From assembly GCA_963777325.1 (NCBI GenBank), contig CAVZQE010000009.1, positions 61,272 to 125,271 on the forward strand: DNA of 64,000 bases, read 5' to 3'. Source of the stretch: JAFAXA01 sp963777325 (GTDB lineage: Bacteria; Pseudomonadota; Alphaproteobacteria; Acetobacterales; Acetobacteraceae). Numbering within the stretch: the stretch's first letter is position 1; each line of letters begins with the position of its first letter. The position numbers were made by a program, and so were the translations under genes. Shown here piece by piece: positions 9,038 through 20,147 of the stretch. Below the pieces are notes generated by a model. It searched no databases and had not been told where the DNA came from. It worked only from the letters and a program-made list of their open reading frames with translations.

Positions 9038-10288
9038 GTGGCGCAACTCTCCGATGACTGCTTCGCCTTCGGGGGCAACCTCCTCACGATCGATGCGGCG
9101 CTCGGCATCATCGCGGCCGAGGTGGCGTGCGTCGAGGGCATCGAGCACGTCGGATTGCACGCGGCCGACGGCCGCGTGCTCGCCGAGGATGTTGTCGCGC
9201 CGCTCGATCTCCCGCCCTTCGACAATTCGGCGGTTGATGGCTACGCGGTTCGACTCGCGGATTTAAGCCAAAATTCGGCATTGACCGTGGCCGCACGCCT
9301 CGCGGCCGGCGTGCCCGCTCTCGGCAGCCTTGTGCCGGGGAGCACCTGGCGCATCTTCACCGGCGCTGCGCTCCCGGCTGGCGCGGATACGGTCTTCATG
9401 CAGGAAGATGTGCGGCTCGATTCAAATGCAACTGTGCATTTTCCCGCCGGGCTGAAGCGCGGCGCCAACACGCGCCGGCGCGGCGAGGATGTCGCGCGCG
9501 GGGTACACGCGCTGCGGCGAGGACAACGCCTAAGGCCGCAGGATCTTGCGCTGGCGGCGGCGCTCGGGCTGCGGCACCTGCCGGTTCGCCGCCCCGTCCG
9601 CGTGGCGCTGTTCTCGACCGGCGACGAACTCGTCGAGCCGGGCATTCCGACCGGGCCGGCGCAGCGTTACGACTCCAACCGTGTTCTGCTCGCCGCCCTC
9701 GCCGGCCGAACAGGAGCGCACGTGACCGATCTCGGCATAATGCCCGACCGGCGAGAGGCGATCGAAGTGGCGCTTTCCGCTGCCGCCACGAAGCACGATC
9801 TCATTCTCACCTCGGGCGGCGTCTCTGCGGGCGAGGAGGATCACGTGCGATCCGCGGTTGAGGCGGCGGGCCGGCTCGTATTCTGGCGGCTGGCGATCAA
9901 GCCCGGCCGCCCGGTCGCGATGGGTAGTGTCTCGGGCGTGCCTTTTATCGGGCTGCCTGGCAATCCAGTCGCTGCCTTCGTGACCTTCGTCCATGTCGCG
10001 CGCCCGCTGATCGCGGCCCTTGCCGGAGTGCCGGTCCAGGCGCAAGCGGCGCTGCGCGTGCAAGCCGCGTTCAGCTATCGTAAGAAAACCGGACGCCGCG
10101 AGTATGTGCGAGTCCGGCTCGTGCCCGGTCCGGACGGCACGCTGCGGGCCCATAAGCACGATGTCGAGGGCGCGGGGATTCTGACGTCCCTGACCGAAAC
10201 GGACGGGCTTGCGGAGCTGACCGAGACCGTGACCGTGGTCGCCCCCGGCGACAGCGTGGGCTATCTGCCGTATGAACTGCTTCTATAG
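9038..10288 (+). CDS. moeA: Molybdopterin molybdenumtransferase (MoeA-like 1)
   Basis: Inserts molybdate (or possibly tungstate) into adenylylated molybdopterin in the final step of metal-cofactor synthesis. Canonical MoeA motifs are present: PPFDNSAVDGYAVR, FTGAALPAGADTVFMQE, LFSTGDELVEPG, YDSNRVLLAAL, TSGGVSAGEEDHV and LPGNPVAAFVTF. I choose GTG at 9038 because a perfect AGGAGG (9028-9033) overlaps the stop of the previous gene; ATG 9008 lies inside that gene. The 416 residues match usual length. It converges with mobA, leaving a 3-bp gap. Confidence 0.9.
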   Translation: MAQLSDDCFAFGGNLLTIDAALGIIAAEVACVEGIEHVGLHAADGRVLAEDVVAPLDLPPFDNSAVDGYAVRLADLSQNSALTVAARLAAGVPALGSLVPGSTWRIFTGAALPAGADTVFMQEDVRLDSNATVHFPAGLKRGANTRRRGEDVARGVHALRRGQRLRPQDLALAAALGLRHLPVRRPVRVALFSTGDELVEPGIPTGPAQRYDSNRVLLAALAGRTGAHVTDLGIMPDRREAIEVALSAAATKHDLILTSGGVSAGEEDHVRSAVEAAGRLVFWRLAIKPGRPVAMGSVSGVPFIGLPGNPVAAFVTFVHVARPLIAALAGVPVQAQAALRVQAAFSYRKKTGRREYVRVRLVPGPDGTLRAHKHDVEGAGILTSLTETDGLAELTETVTVVAPGDSVGYLPYELLL

Positions 10289-10291
10289 CGG

Positions 10292-10930
10292 TCAAAGCGC
10301 CGGGTGAGTGTTCGCGAGGCGGTCCGCCTCCGCGAGATCCTCAGGCGTGTTGACATTGAAGAACGGGTCCACCGGCACCGTCGGCCACTCCGCCAACGCG
10401 ACCGCATAGGAACGTGTGAACGCGTCGATCCTGCGAATGCCTTGCTCCGCCACCGCATGATGCAGAGCATCGCGGATGGACATGGGCCACAACGCGACGA
10501 CGGGGTGGGTCCGTCCATCGGAAGCGGCGCAGGCAACGCTTGCATTGCTGTCGCGGCGCACTTCGTGCAGCCGCCGGACCAAATCGCGCGGCAAGAACGG
10601 CGCGTCGCCGGGTACCGTCACCACCCATTCCACGTGCGTCTCGGTCCTCGACGCCCATTCCAGCGCTGCCAGCACGCCCGCGAGCGGGCCAGGACGATCC
10701 GGCAGAGTATCGGCCGCGACGGGCAGCCCTTCGGTCTCAAAGCGACGCGGGTCGTCGTTTGCGTTGATGATCAACCGCGTGACCTGTTCTGCCATTCGCC
10801 CGGCGATCCGGTTCAGGACAGTGTGGCCCCCGACGGTTCGCAGAGCCTTGTCGCCGCCGCCGAGCCGGCGCGCGAGGCCGCCCGCGAGAATCGCGCCGAG
10901 CGTCGCCGGAACGGAAAGATCAGGACTCAC
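10292..10930 (-). CDS. mobA: Molybdenum cofactor guanylyltransferase
   Basis: Transfers GMP to the metal-molybdopterin cofactor, giving the bis-MGD form used by formate dehydrogenase. The N-terminal GTP-binding motif LAGGLARRLGGGDKAL and the later VPGDAPFLPRDLV are diagnostic. The likely start is the GTG at 10930, which overlaps the end of fdhD by 11 bp; this gives about 212 residues, normal for MobA. It is the last gene of the tupBA-moeA-moeA-fdhD-mobA run, so cofactor maturation is probably co-transcribed with tungstate uptake. Confidence 0.9.
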   Translation of the reverse strand: MSPDLSVPATLGAILAGGLARRLGGGDKALRTVGGHTVLNRIAGRMAEQVTRLIINANDDPRRFETEGLPVAADTLPDRPGPLAGVLAALEWASRTETHVEWVVTVPGDAPFLPRDLVRRLHEVRRDSNASVACAASDGRTHPVVALWPMSIRDALHHAVAEQGIRRIDAFTRSYAVALAEWPTVPVDPFFNVNTPEDLAEADRLANTHPAL

Positions 10931-11822
10931 TGTCCGCCGACTTGCGGCGATGCCGGGCGCTCTCGTCCGCAGCGTATTCGAGGTTCTGATCGAAAACGAT
11001 GCGCTCCACACCGGACAGCGTCAAAAACCGCTTGCCGCGCGCACGCCCGATTAAGGTCAGTCCGACCTTGCGCGCCAACTCCACGCCCCAGCCGGTGAAG
11101 CCGGAACGGGAGACGAGGATCGGGATGCCCATGCGCGCGGTCTTAATCACCATTTCCGACGTCAGCCGTCCCGTCGTGTAGAAGATCTTGTCGGCACCCG
11201 TAATCCCGTGGCGATGCATGTAGCCCGCGATCTTGTCCACCGCATTGTGCCGGCCGACATCCTCCATGTAGACCAGCGGCTCGTCCTGCAAGCACAGCAC
11301 TGCGCCGTGAATCGCGCCCGCCTCCAGATAGAGCGACGGCATCGAATTGATCGCTCCCGTGAGCTGGTACAGCCAGGACGTCCGCAGCTCCGCAGAAGGG
11401 AGGCGAACGCCTTCGATCACGTCCATTAGATCCCCAAATGCGGTACCCTGGGCGCAGCCGGATGTCTGGGTCTTCTTCTTCAGCTTTTCCTCGAAGTTGG
11501 TCTTGTGTTCGGTGCGCACGACGACGACCGCGATCTCCTCGTCGTAGTCGATGCCTGTGATGACGTCATGCGGCCGCAGCATGCCTTGATTGAGGAAGTA
11601 ACCGACGGCGAGATCCTCGGGATAGTCGCCGATCGTCATGGCGGTGACGATCTCCTGCCCGTTCAAAAACAGGGTCAACGCTCGCTCCACAGGCACTCTC
11701 GTCTCGACAGAAGCGCCCGTGTGATCGGTGCCGAGCAGACTGACGGTTAGACGCGGATCCGCCGGGTTGGGCCGGACGCGATCGGTGAGACGGGTATCGG
11801 ATAACTGTTGCATGCCGCTCAT
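10920..11822 (-). CDS. fdhD: Formate dehydrogenase accessory sulfurtransferase FdhD
   Basis: FdhD (FdsC in soluble NAD-dependent enzymes) binds bis-MGD and passes sulfur to it, which is required for formate dehydrogenase activity. The 300-residue protein has the conserved IGDYPEDLAVGYF block, the SGCAQGT motif with a conserved cysteine, the MEDVGRHNAVDK block and the TGRLTSEMVIK block. The ATG at 11822 overlaps the moeA-PBP stop (ATGA). Its client is almost certainly the formate dehydrogenase at 17.3-21.9 kb. Confidence 0.93.
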   Translation of the reverse strand: MSGMQQLSDTRLTDRVRPNPADPRLTVSLLGTDHTGASVETRVPVERALTLFLNGQEIVTAMTIGDYPEDLAVGYFLNQGMLRPHDVITGIDYDEEIAVVVVRTEHKTNFEEKLKKKTQTSGCAQGTAFGDLMDVIEGVRLPSAELRTSWLYQLTGAINSMPSLYLEAGAIHGAVLCLQDEPLVYMEDVGRHNAVDKIAGYMHRHGITGADKIFYTTGRLTSEMVIKTARMGIPILVSRSGFTGWGVELARKVGLTLIGRARGKRFLTLSGVERIVFDQNLEYAADESARHRRKSADSES

Positions 11823-13807
11823 GTGGTTCGGGTGGCGCCGGCCAGAAAGCCCTTCGCGCGCAATGCTTCCCGGATCTCCGGGCTGCGGAGCAGGGCGATG
11901 AAGCGCCGCACCGCCGGTCGGTCGAGCCGCGCCGTGGGCACGACGAAATCGTATCGCTCCTCCTGCAGCGCGAGAAAGCCCAAGCCATATTCGCGCGCAA
12001 CCGTCTCGATGGCGACACCCCAATCCGCCCGGCCCTGCGCGACGGCGACCGCCACGGCATTGTGGGATTTCGTCTGGGCCGCGTAGCCGGCCGGCCGCGC
12101 TCCCGCGAGCAGACGGTCGATGAGGATGCGCGTGCCGCTGCCCGCGTTGCGATTGACCATGAGCATGTCACGCTCCGCGGTCGCTTCCCGGACGGCATCC
12201 CCGGCCCTCCGGCAGTTGCGGAATCGTGTGTTGTCGGGGCGGAATACGATCCCCTGGAGGCGGCCATACCCGGGGACCAGAGTCAGGCCGTCCGTCAGAT
12301 AGGGCGTGTTGTACTCGCCGCTGACCGGGTCCATCAGATGAATGCCCGCCAGGTCGCATTCGCCTCGCTTCGCCGCCGCGAGGCCGCCCGAGCTGCCGAC
12401 CGCAAGCGACTTCACCGCCAAGCCCTCTCGCTCGAGCAGGCCGATGAGCATGTCCAGCCCGACGCAGTGGCTGCCGATCACGACCAGGTCCGCCACCCGC
12501 AGCCCGGAGCCGATGAGCTGCACGTCCAGCTTTGTGCCGGAGGCCACCGTTTCGGCGAGCGCGGGCACGGCGAAGAAGCCATCGGCTTGCGCGAAGCTGG
12601 TCACCGCGCCGGAGCCTTTCGCGGTCGGGTAGGCGGCCAGCCCGCCATCCGGCGCGCGCATCAGCGATGTCAGCACGTATTCTGTCCGGCCCCGCTCGGA
12701 GCTGATGCGCATGGGCAGCGTCGCGGCCACGGTCTCACGCTGGGCTGGTGGCTGACCGCCCAAGGCCCGGATTACGGGCGCGACGAACTCATGGAAGGTG
12801 AAGATCGCGGACGTCGGGAAGCCGGGCAGGATAACCACCGGCTTTCCGTGGGAGACAGCGAGACAGAGGGGTTTTCCCGGCTTCAAGGCGACCCCATGCA
12901 CCACCACGCCGGGATCGTCCAGGCGCGACACGACTTGATGGGCAAGATCTCCCGCGCCCTTGGAGGTGCCGCCCGAGAAAAGCACGACGTCGGCCTCGGC
13001 GAGCGCCCGGTCCAGGGTGGACGCGAGCCGCTCCGTATCGTCCGGAATGATCCCATACGGCACCGCTTCGCCGCCCAGCTCCTCCGCGGCGGCGGCGAGG
13101 ATTGCGGCGTTGCTGTCGTACACTTGGCCGGGACGGATGGGGTCGCCGGGCGGCACGATCTCGTCGCCCGTCGAGACAATGGCAACACGCACCCGCCTCC
13201 ACACGGGTATGTCGCCTAATCCGACCGCGGCCAGCATCCCGATCTCACGGGAGGTGAGGACATGCCCGCTCCGCAGCACCGTCTCGCCCCGGGCAATATC
13301 GGACCCGGCGGTCGCGATGAACTGCCCTGGGGTCGCCGGGCTATTCACCTCGATCGAAGCCGAACCGTCCGGTGCTGCCTCGCGTAATTCGGTGCGTTCG
13401 ACCATAACGACGGCATCCGCCCCCCTTGGCACCATGCCGCCGGTCGCGATCACGCTGGCGCAGTCTTCGGTCAGGGCGACCGTGGGCTGGACGCCCGCCG
13501 TCAGAACCTCGGCGCTCAGCCGAAGCACGACGGGAGCGGCGTCCGAGGCGTTTGCCGTATCCTCCGCCCGCACGGCGAAGCCGTCCACGCTCGCCCGGTC
13601 AAACCCAGGCACGTCCACAGGGGCGAGCACGTGGCGGGCGAGAACCCGACCCCGCGCCCGCGCGAGGGAGACAATCTCCTTTCCCAGAGGCTCAAGACGG
13701 AGATGGCGTCGAAATCGCGCCTCGGCTTCGTCGCGGGTGACGACGTCGAGAAACTGGTCCTGGCGCGCGGCACTCCGGATCGCGGCCAAGGAGGGCGCTG
13801 GGTTCAT
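11819..13807 (-). CDS. MoeA-like protein fused to a periplasmic-binding-protein-like domain (MoeA-like 2)
   Basis: A 662-residue two-domain protein. Residues 1-410 are MoeA-like: VPGFDRASVDGFAVR, GADAVVMVE, IVSTGDEIVPPG, YDSNAAILAAA, FSGGTSKGAGD and LPGFPTSAIFTF. Residues 440-660 resemble a type-2 periplasmic-binding/LysR-effector domain (VGSSGGLAAAKRGECDLAGIH, minus signal peptide), the architecture annotated elsewhere as molybdopterin biosynthesis MoeA/LysR substrate-binding. The domain may sense or bind the oxyanion inside the cell (inference). Its ATG abuts the restored-frame stop of the third moeA-like gene (TGAATG). Confidence 0.88.
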   Translation of the reverse strand: MNPAPSLAAIRSAARQDQFLDVVTRDEAEARFRRHLRLEPLGKEIVSLARARGRVLARHVLAPVDVPGFDRASVDGFAVRAEDTANASDAAPVVLRLSAEVLTAGVQPTVALTEDCASVIATGGMVPRGADAVVMVERTELREAAPDGSASIEVNSPATPGQFIATAGSDIARGETVLRSGHVLTSREIGMLAAVGLGDIPVWRRVRVAIVSTGDEIVPPGDPIRPGQVYDSNAAILAAAAEELGGEAVPYGIIPDDTERLASTLDRALAEADVVLFSGGTSKGAGDLAHQVVSRLDDPGVVVHGVALKPGKPLCLAVSHGKPVVILPGFPTSAIFTFHEFVAPVIRALGGQPPAQRETVAATLPMRISSERGRTEYVLTSLMRAPDGGLAAYPTAKGSGAVTSFAQADGFFAVPALAETVASGTKLDVQLIGSGLRVADLVVIGSHCVGLDMLIGLLEREGLAVKSLAVGSSGGLAAAKRGECDLAGIHLMDPVSGEYNTPYLTDGLTLVPGYGRLQGIVFRPDNTRFRNCRRAGDAVREATAERDMLMVNRNAGSGTRILIDRLLAGARPAGYAAQTKSHNAVAVAVAQGRADWGVAIETVAREYGLGFLALQEERYDFVVPTARLDRPAVRRFIALLRSPEIREALRAKGFLAGATRTT

Positions 13808-15035
13808 TCACCGGTCCCCGCGCCGATCGTAGAGGTGAACGCGTACGGTCGCGCCTTGGGCATGGCCTTCGCTCGTCTCGGGCACGATGACGAAGCCATC
13901 CGCGCGCGCGGCGCCGACAAAGCCCCCGGTACTCGGCCGAGCCGAGCGGGGTCGCGCGCCCGCCGGTCATCGTCACGCGCACCAGGTCGGTGGAGCCGAT
14001 CGCGGAGACGATCTTGCGGTCAAGCACCGCGCCCACAACGGCATACGATCCGGTCCCGCCAAGCCCGGCCATGCGCCTGACCGCTCGCGCCGCAAGCATG
14101 TCATAGGATGCGAGGCAAGCGAGCGGAGCGCCCGGGAGCAGCAACACCGGCAATCCGCCGAACGCGCCAAGACCCGCCAACTCCCCGGGACGCATGGCGA
14201 TCCCGTGGAGATCGAGCCGGCCGCCGGCCGCGACGATCGCGAGCGGAGCCTCGTCGTCCCTGCCAGCCCCGCTGCGCCCGGCCACCAGCACCAGGTCGGT
14301 CTCCCCTCCGGGCCGGGCCATCGCCTGTGCGAGCGCGGTCCGTCCGCCGTCGATTGGCCGGGAGACCTCCACAATCCCGCCGTCCCGGGCAAGCAGCGCG
14401 CACAGCATCGGGGTCAGCGCATCGCGCCCGTTGGTCTTCGGTCCCGCCACGACCAGCCGGACGCAGGGGTGACGTACAACGGCGACGTGCTCCACGCCCG
14501 TGGCGACGAGGAGAGCGACATCCTGAGGGCGCAGTCGCGTCGAGCCGGGGACCGCCTCCATACCCGCCCGGAGCTCGTCCGCGCGGCGAATCACGCCCAT
14601 GCCCCGGGCGACCGGCGAAAGCACGTTCAATGTCGCCGGTCCGGTCGGCTCCGCCGCATCGAACGACAGGACCGCGTCGGCGCCCGAGGGAAGCGGCGTC
14701 CCGGCCGCCGCGATCGAGGCGTGGCCGGGAGGCAGCGAATGCGCCTGCCCGATGACCAGCGCGAGAGGGATAGGGTTGTAGTCGCTGGAACCCTCGCTCT
14801 CGGCCGCCCGCACGGCGTAGCCGTCAATGGCGGCATAGTCAGCGTCCGGCCAGTCGACCGGGCTGACGAACGACCCGGCGGTTATCCTGCCAGTAGCACC
14901 TTCGACTTCGATCGTTTCAGCCGCAAGGACGTTGGCATGGGCGTCGATCCACGCCTGCGCCTCGGACAGCTTCGTGCGATCCGCGAAGCCGAGCGAACGA
15001 ATGTCAGGACAGGCGGAACGGGCGATTCGGTTCAT
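13808..15035 (-). pseudogene. Divergent MoeA-like protein (MoeA-like 3), one-base frameshift near the C-terminus
   Basis: Third MoeA-family gene of the operon. The ATG at 15035 overlaps the tupA stop. Many catalytic motifs are eroded: the STGDEL block reads VVAGPKTNGRD, the SGGxSxGxxD block reads AGRSGAGRDDE, and LPGNP reads LPGAP, so it may have lost transferase activity. The frame breaks at a C5 run (13923-13927, plus strand). Removing one base gives GFVGAARADGFVIVPET through HLYDRRGDR and a stop exactly before the next ATG. The restored product is 408 residues. Assembly error seems likelier than true decay, because the rest of the frame is clean. Confidence 0.75.
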
Positions 15036-15877
15036 GATGCTTCTTTGGTGGCGTCCGGATAAAATAGTTGTTCGCCGTTGATCTTGTAACGGGCAATGGT
15101 TTGCTGCCCGCTGGGAGAGACCAGCCAGTTGATGAAAGCCTTGCCGAGATCCTGCTTTACGTTCGGATGGCGAGCCGGATTGACCAGCATGACGCCGTAC
15201 TGGTTGAACAGGCGCTTGTCGCCCTGCACGGCAATCACGAGATCTTGCCGGTTCCGAAAGCTGAGCCAGGTACCGCGGTCGGACAGGGTGTAGGCCCCCA
15301 TGGCGGCGGCCGCGTTCAGCGCCGACCCCATGCCGCCGCCAATGTCCTTGTACCAGCCTGAGCCGAAGGTGTTCGGGTCGAGTCCGGCGTCGTGCCACAA
15401 GCGCAATTCTTCCTTGTTGGTGCCGCTATCGTCGCCGCGCGAGACGAACGACGCCTTGGACTCCGCGATCTTGCGAAAGCTCGCCACGGCGTCATGGCTG
15501 CCGGTTATCCCGGCCGGATCGATCTTGGGGCCGACCACGACGAAGTCGTTGTACATGACCTCGCGCCGCTCCACGCCCCAGCCTTCGGCCACAAATCTCA
15601 ACTCCGACGGCCGGTCGTGCACGAACACGACATCGGCGTCGCCGTTCTGCCCCAGTTTCAACGCTTGCCCGGTCCCGACCGCAATGACGCGCACGTCGAT
15701 TCCTGTTGCCTTGGTGAAGGCGGGCAAAAGATGACCGAACAAGCCGGATTGTTCGGTCGAGGTGGTGGAAGCGACCGTGATGAAGCGCGTTTCGGCCCGG
15801 ACGGGACTTATGGCCAGCAACACGATCCATACGACAGTGGCGAAGCTGGCGAGGATGGGACGGCGGCGGTTGATCAC
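15032..15877 (-). CDS. tupA: Tungstate ABC transporter substrate-binding protein
   Basis: Periplasmic oxyanion-binding protein. An N-terminal signal peptide (about 1-28, ending SPVRA) is followed by VASTTSTEQSGL, the signature of the TupA tungstate family and distinct from ModA. GTGQALKLGQNGDADVVFVH and FVSRGDDSGTNKEE are further family blocks. The length is 281 residues. It follows tupB by 25 bp, which reverses the common tupA-tupB order. High-affinity tungstate uptake beside a formate dehydrogenase suggests that enzyme carries tungsten. Confidence 0.9.
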   Translation of the reverse strand: MINRRRPILASFATVVWIVLLAISPVRAETRFITVASTTSTEQSGLFGHLLPAFTKATGIDVRVIAVGTGQALKLGQNGDADVVFVHDRPSELRFVAEGWGVERREVMYNDFVVVGPKIDPAGITGSHDAVASFRKIAESKASFVSRGDDSGTNKEELRLWHDAGLDPNTFGSGWYKDIGGGMGSALNAAAAMGAYTLSDRGTWLSFRNRQDLVIAVQGDKRLFNQYGVMLVNPARHPNVKQDLGKAFINWLVSPSGQQTIARYKINGEQLFYPDATKEAS

Positions 15878-15902
15878 GGCGAGACGTCTCCCTTGGGGCG
15901 CC

Positions 15903-16619
15903 CTAGCGCGCCACGCGCGTACCGGCCCAGCCTTGGCGTGCCGCCAGCGCGAAAGCGGCAGCGCTGACGGCCAGGCTGATGCTGACCAGTGTGCTGCCGA
16001 GGCCCAGCGCGAAGGCGAGATTGCCTCGGCTGGTTTCCAGCACGATCGAAGTGGTCATCGTGCGTGTGTAGCCAGCGATATTGCCTCCGACCAGCAGGAT
16101 GGCCCCCACCTCTGAGATGGAGCGGCCGAAGCCCGCGAGCACGGCGGTCAGCATCTCGGGCCGCCCGATAGCCAGGATCGTCAGAATGGATTGCAGAGGC
16201 CCGGCGCCACTGATCCGAAGGTCGTCGCCATAGGCGCGCCAGATGCCGTCCGAGGCGCGGTGGGCGATTGCCGCGATGATTGGCAGCGCAAGCAAGACCT
16301 GTGCGAGCACCATGGCCGCCGGCGTGAACAGCAGGCCCAAGGCCCCAAACGGGCCCGCGCGCGACAGCAGTAGATAGAGGGCGAGACCCATCACGACCGG
16401 CGGCAGGCCGAGCAGGGCGTTTACGAACAGAACCAGCGCACGCCTGCCAGGGAAGCGTAGGATCGCGATCGCGGCCCCGAACGGCAGGCCTAGCAGCGAC
16501 GCGGTCACGGTCGCGGCAAGGCTGACCTCGAGCGACAGGGCGATAACGTGCAGGAGTTCGGCATCGAGGCCGAGCACAAGGTCCGCCGCATGTCGGAAAG
16601 CGTCGAAGACATCGGCCAA
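15903..16619 (-). CDS. tupB: Tungstate ABC transporter permease
   Basis: Inner-membrane permease of the tungstate transporter with several hydrophobic segments (SLEVSLAATVTASLLGLP, VNALLGLPPVVMGLALYLLL, VLAQVLLALPIIAAI) and the coupling-loop region SEVGAILLVGGNIAGYTRTM. The start is uncertain: TTG at 16619 gives 238 residues beginning just ahead of the first conserved helix, as in the family. A longer frame opens at 17075, but it runs through sequence that codes on the other strand. No TupC ATPase gene is anywhere in the window. Confidence 0.82.
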   Translation of the reverse strand: MADVFDAFRHAADLVLGLDAELLHVIALSLEVSLAATVTASLLGLPFGAAIAILRFPGRRALVLFVNALLGLPPVVMGLALYLLLSRAGPFGALGLLFTPAAMVLAQVLLALPIIAAIAHRASDGIWRAYGDDLRISGAGPLQSILTILAIGRPEMLTAVLAGFGRSISEVGAILLVGGNIAGYTRTMTTSIVLETSRGNLAFALGLGSTLVSISLAVSAAAFALAARQGWAGTRVAR

Positions 16620-16790
16620 GGCGAACGGTCCGCAGAAGTGGGAGCGAGCGTGTGAGAGAGCAATTTGACACGGTCCGCGCAAAGGACGAATGCTTACGGC
16701 AGGGCCGAATGCGGACGCAGCTAAAGGTGCTCCCGTGACGTGTGATCCGAGTGACCGCGCCGGCAGCAGCATGAAATCGGGGACAGGAAG

Positions 16791-17078
16791 ATGACTGACA
16801 GGCCGACGCAGGGCGAGGCGCCGGGTGTGGTGCCCGGCTACGGGGAGGCGGACGCCGAAGCGGCTTCGATGGCCAGGGCGGCGCGCAAGGACGAGCGACG
16901 CGGTCCGGCCGCCGCCTCGGAAGCCGAAAGGGCCGCATCCGACGCAGCAGCAAAGGTTCCCCCGGCCGGGTCCGGCCGCGTCGGGCATGGCACCTCCGAA
17001 ACCGACGTCAAGGAAAATCTGGCCGAGACGGCAAGGCGCAAAGCCGCCGAGGCAAGCCGCGCGAAGGACGGCCACTAG
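16791..17078 (+). CDS. Small Ala-rich hydrophilic protein of unknown function
   Basis: A 95-residue, highly charged, Ala/Glu/Lys/Arg-rich protein without membrane segment or cysteine, predicted to be mostly disordered or helical. I do not recognise the family. A weak purine-rich ribosome site precedes the ATG, and a TTGACA box lies at 16665-16670 with only a poor -10 after it. It is divergent from tupB and followed 41 bp later by the DUF6494-like gene. Coding status is moderately supported. Confidence 0.5.
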   Translation: MTDRPTQGEAPGVVPGYGEADAEAASMARAARKDERRGPAAASEAERAASDAAAKVPPAGSGRVGHGTSETDVKENLAETARRKAAEASRAKDGH

Positions 17079-17119
17079 CAGCGCCGGAACATCATCGCCC
17101 GCCTGAAAGGAAGTCGGCC

Positions 17120-17311
17120 ATGGACGAGGATCGCTTCAACATGGAGCTCCGCAAGTTCCTAAAGGAGGTCGGCGTCACCTCGCAGCGCGAGATCGAGCGC
17201 CTGGCGCGCGAGGGCGTGAGCGGGTCGCGCTTGCGGCTCAGGATGACCCTCACATCCCCCGACGCGCCGGAGCTCAACCACGTGGTCGAACACGAGATCA
17301 ACCTGGGTTGA
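17120..17311 (+). CDS. DUF6494-like small protein
   Basis: A 63-residue protein beginning MDEDRFNMELRKFLKEVGVT, followed by SQREIERL and a predicted beta-strand C-terminus. This resembles the DUF6494 family of short proteins with the FNMxxRKFLKxVGVTSQ signature; its function is unknown. A GGAAG ribosome site lies upstream of the ATG. It is convergent with fdhA, whose stop is 19 bp away. It is not FdsD, the delta subunit of other soluble formate dehydrogenases. Confidence 0.7.
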   Translation: MDEDRFNMELRKFLKEVGVTSQREIERLAREGVSGSRLRLRMTLTSPDAPELNHVVEHEINLG

Positions 17312-17330
17312 CCGACCGGCTGCGGCGCCC

Positions 17331-20143
<2,813 letters not shown>

Positions 20144-20147
<4 letters not shown>

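Noticed and set aside
13923..13927. Programmed ribosomal frameshifting in the moeA-like gene
   Set aside because: There is no slippery heptamer with a downstream structure, and the same context breaks panE on the opposite strand; an indel error is simpler.
15036..15398. N-terminal extension of the third moeA-like gene into tupA
   Set aside because: This stretch is the tupA coding region read in another frame; the ATG at 15035 overlapping the tupA stop is the natural start.
15903..17075. Longer form of tupB reaching back to 17075
   Set aside because: The extra 150 residues have no family similarity and run opposite the small plus-strand gene at 16791; TupB length fits a start near 16619.
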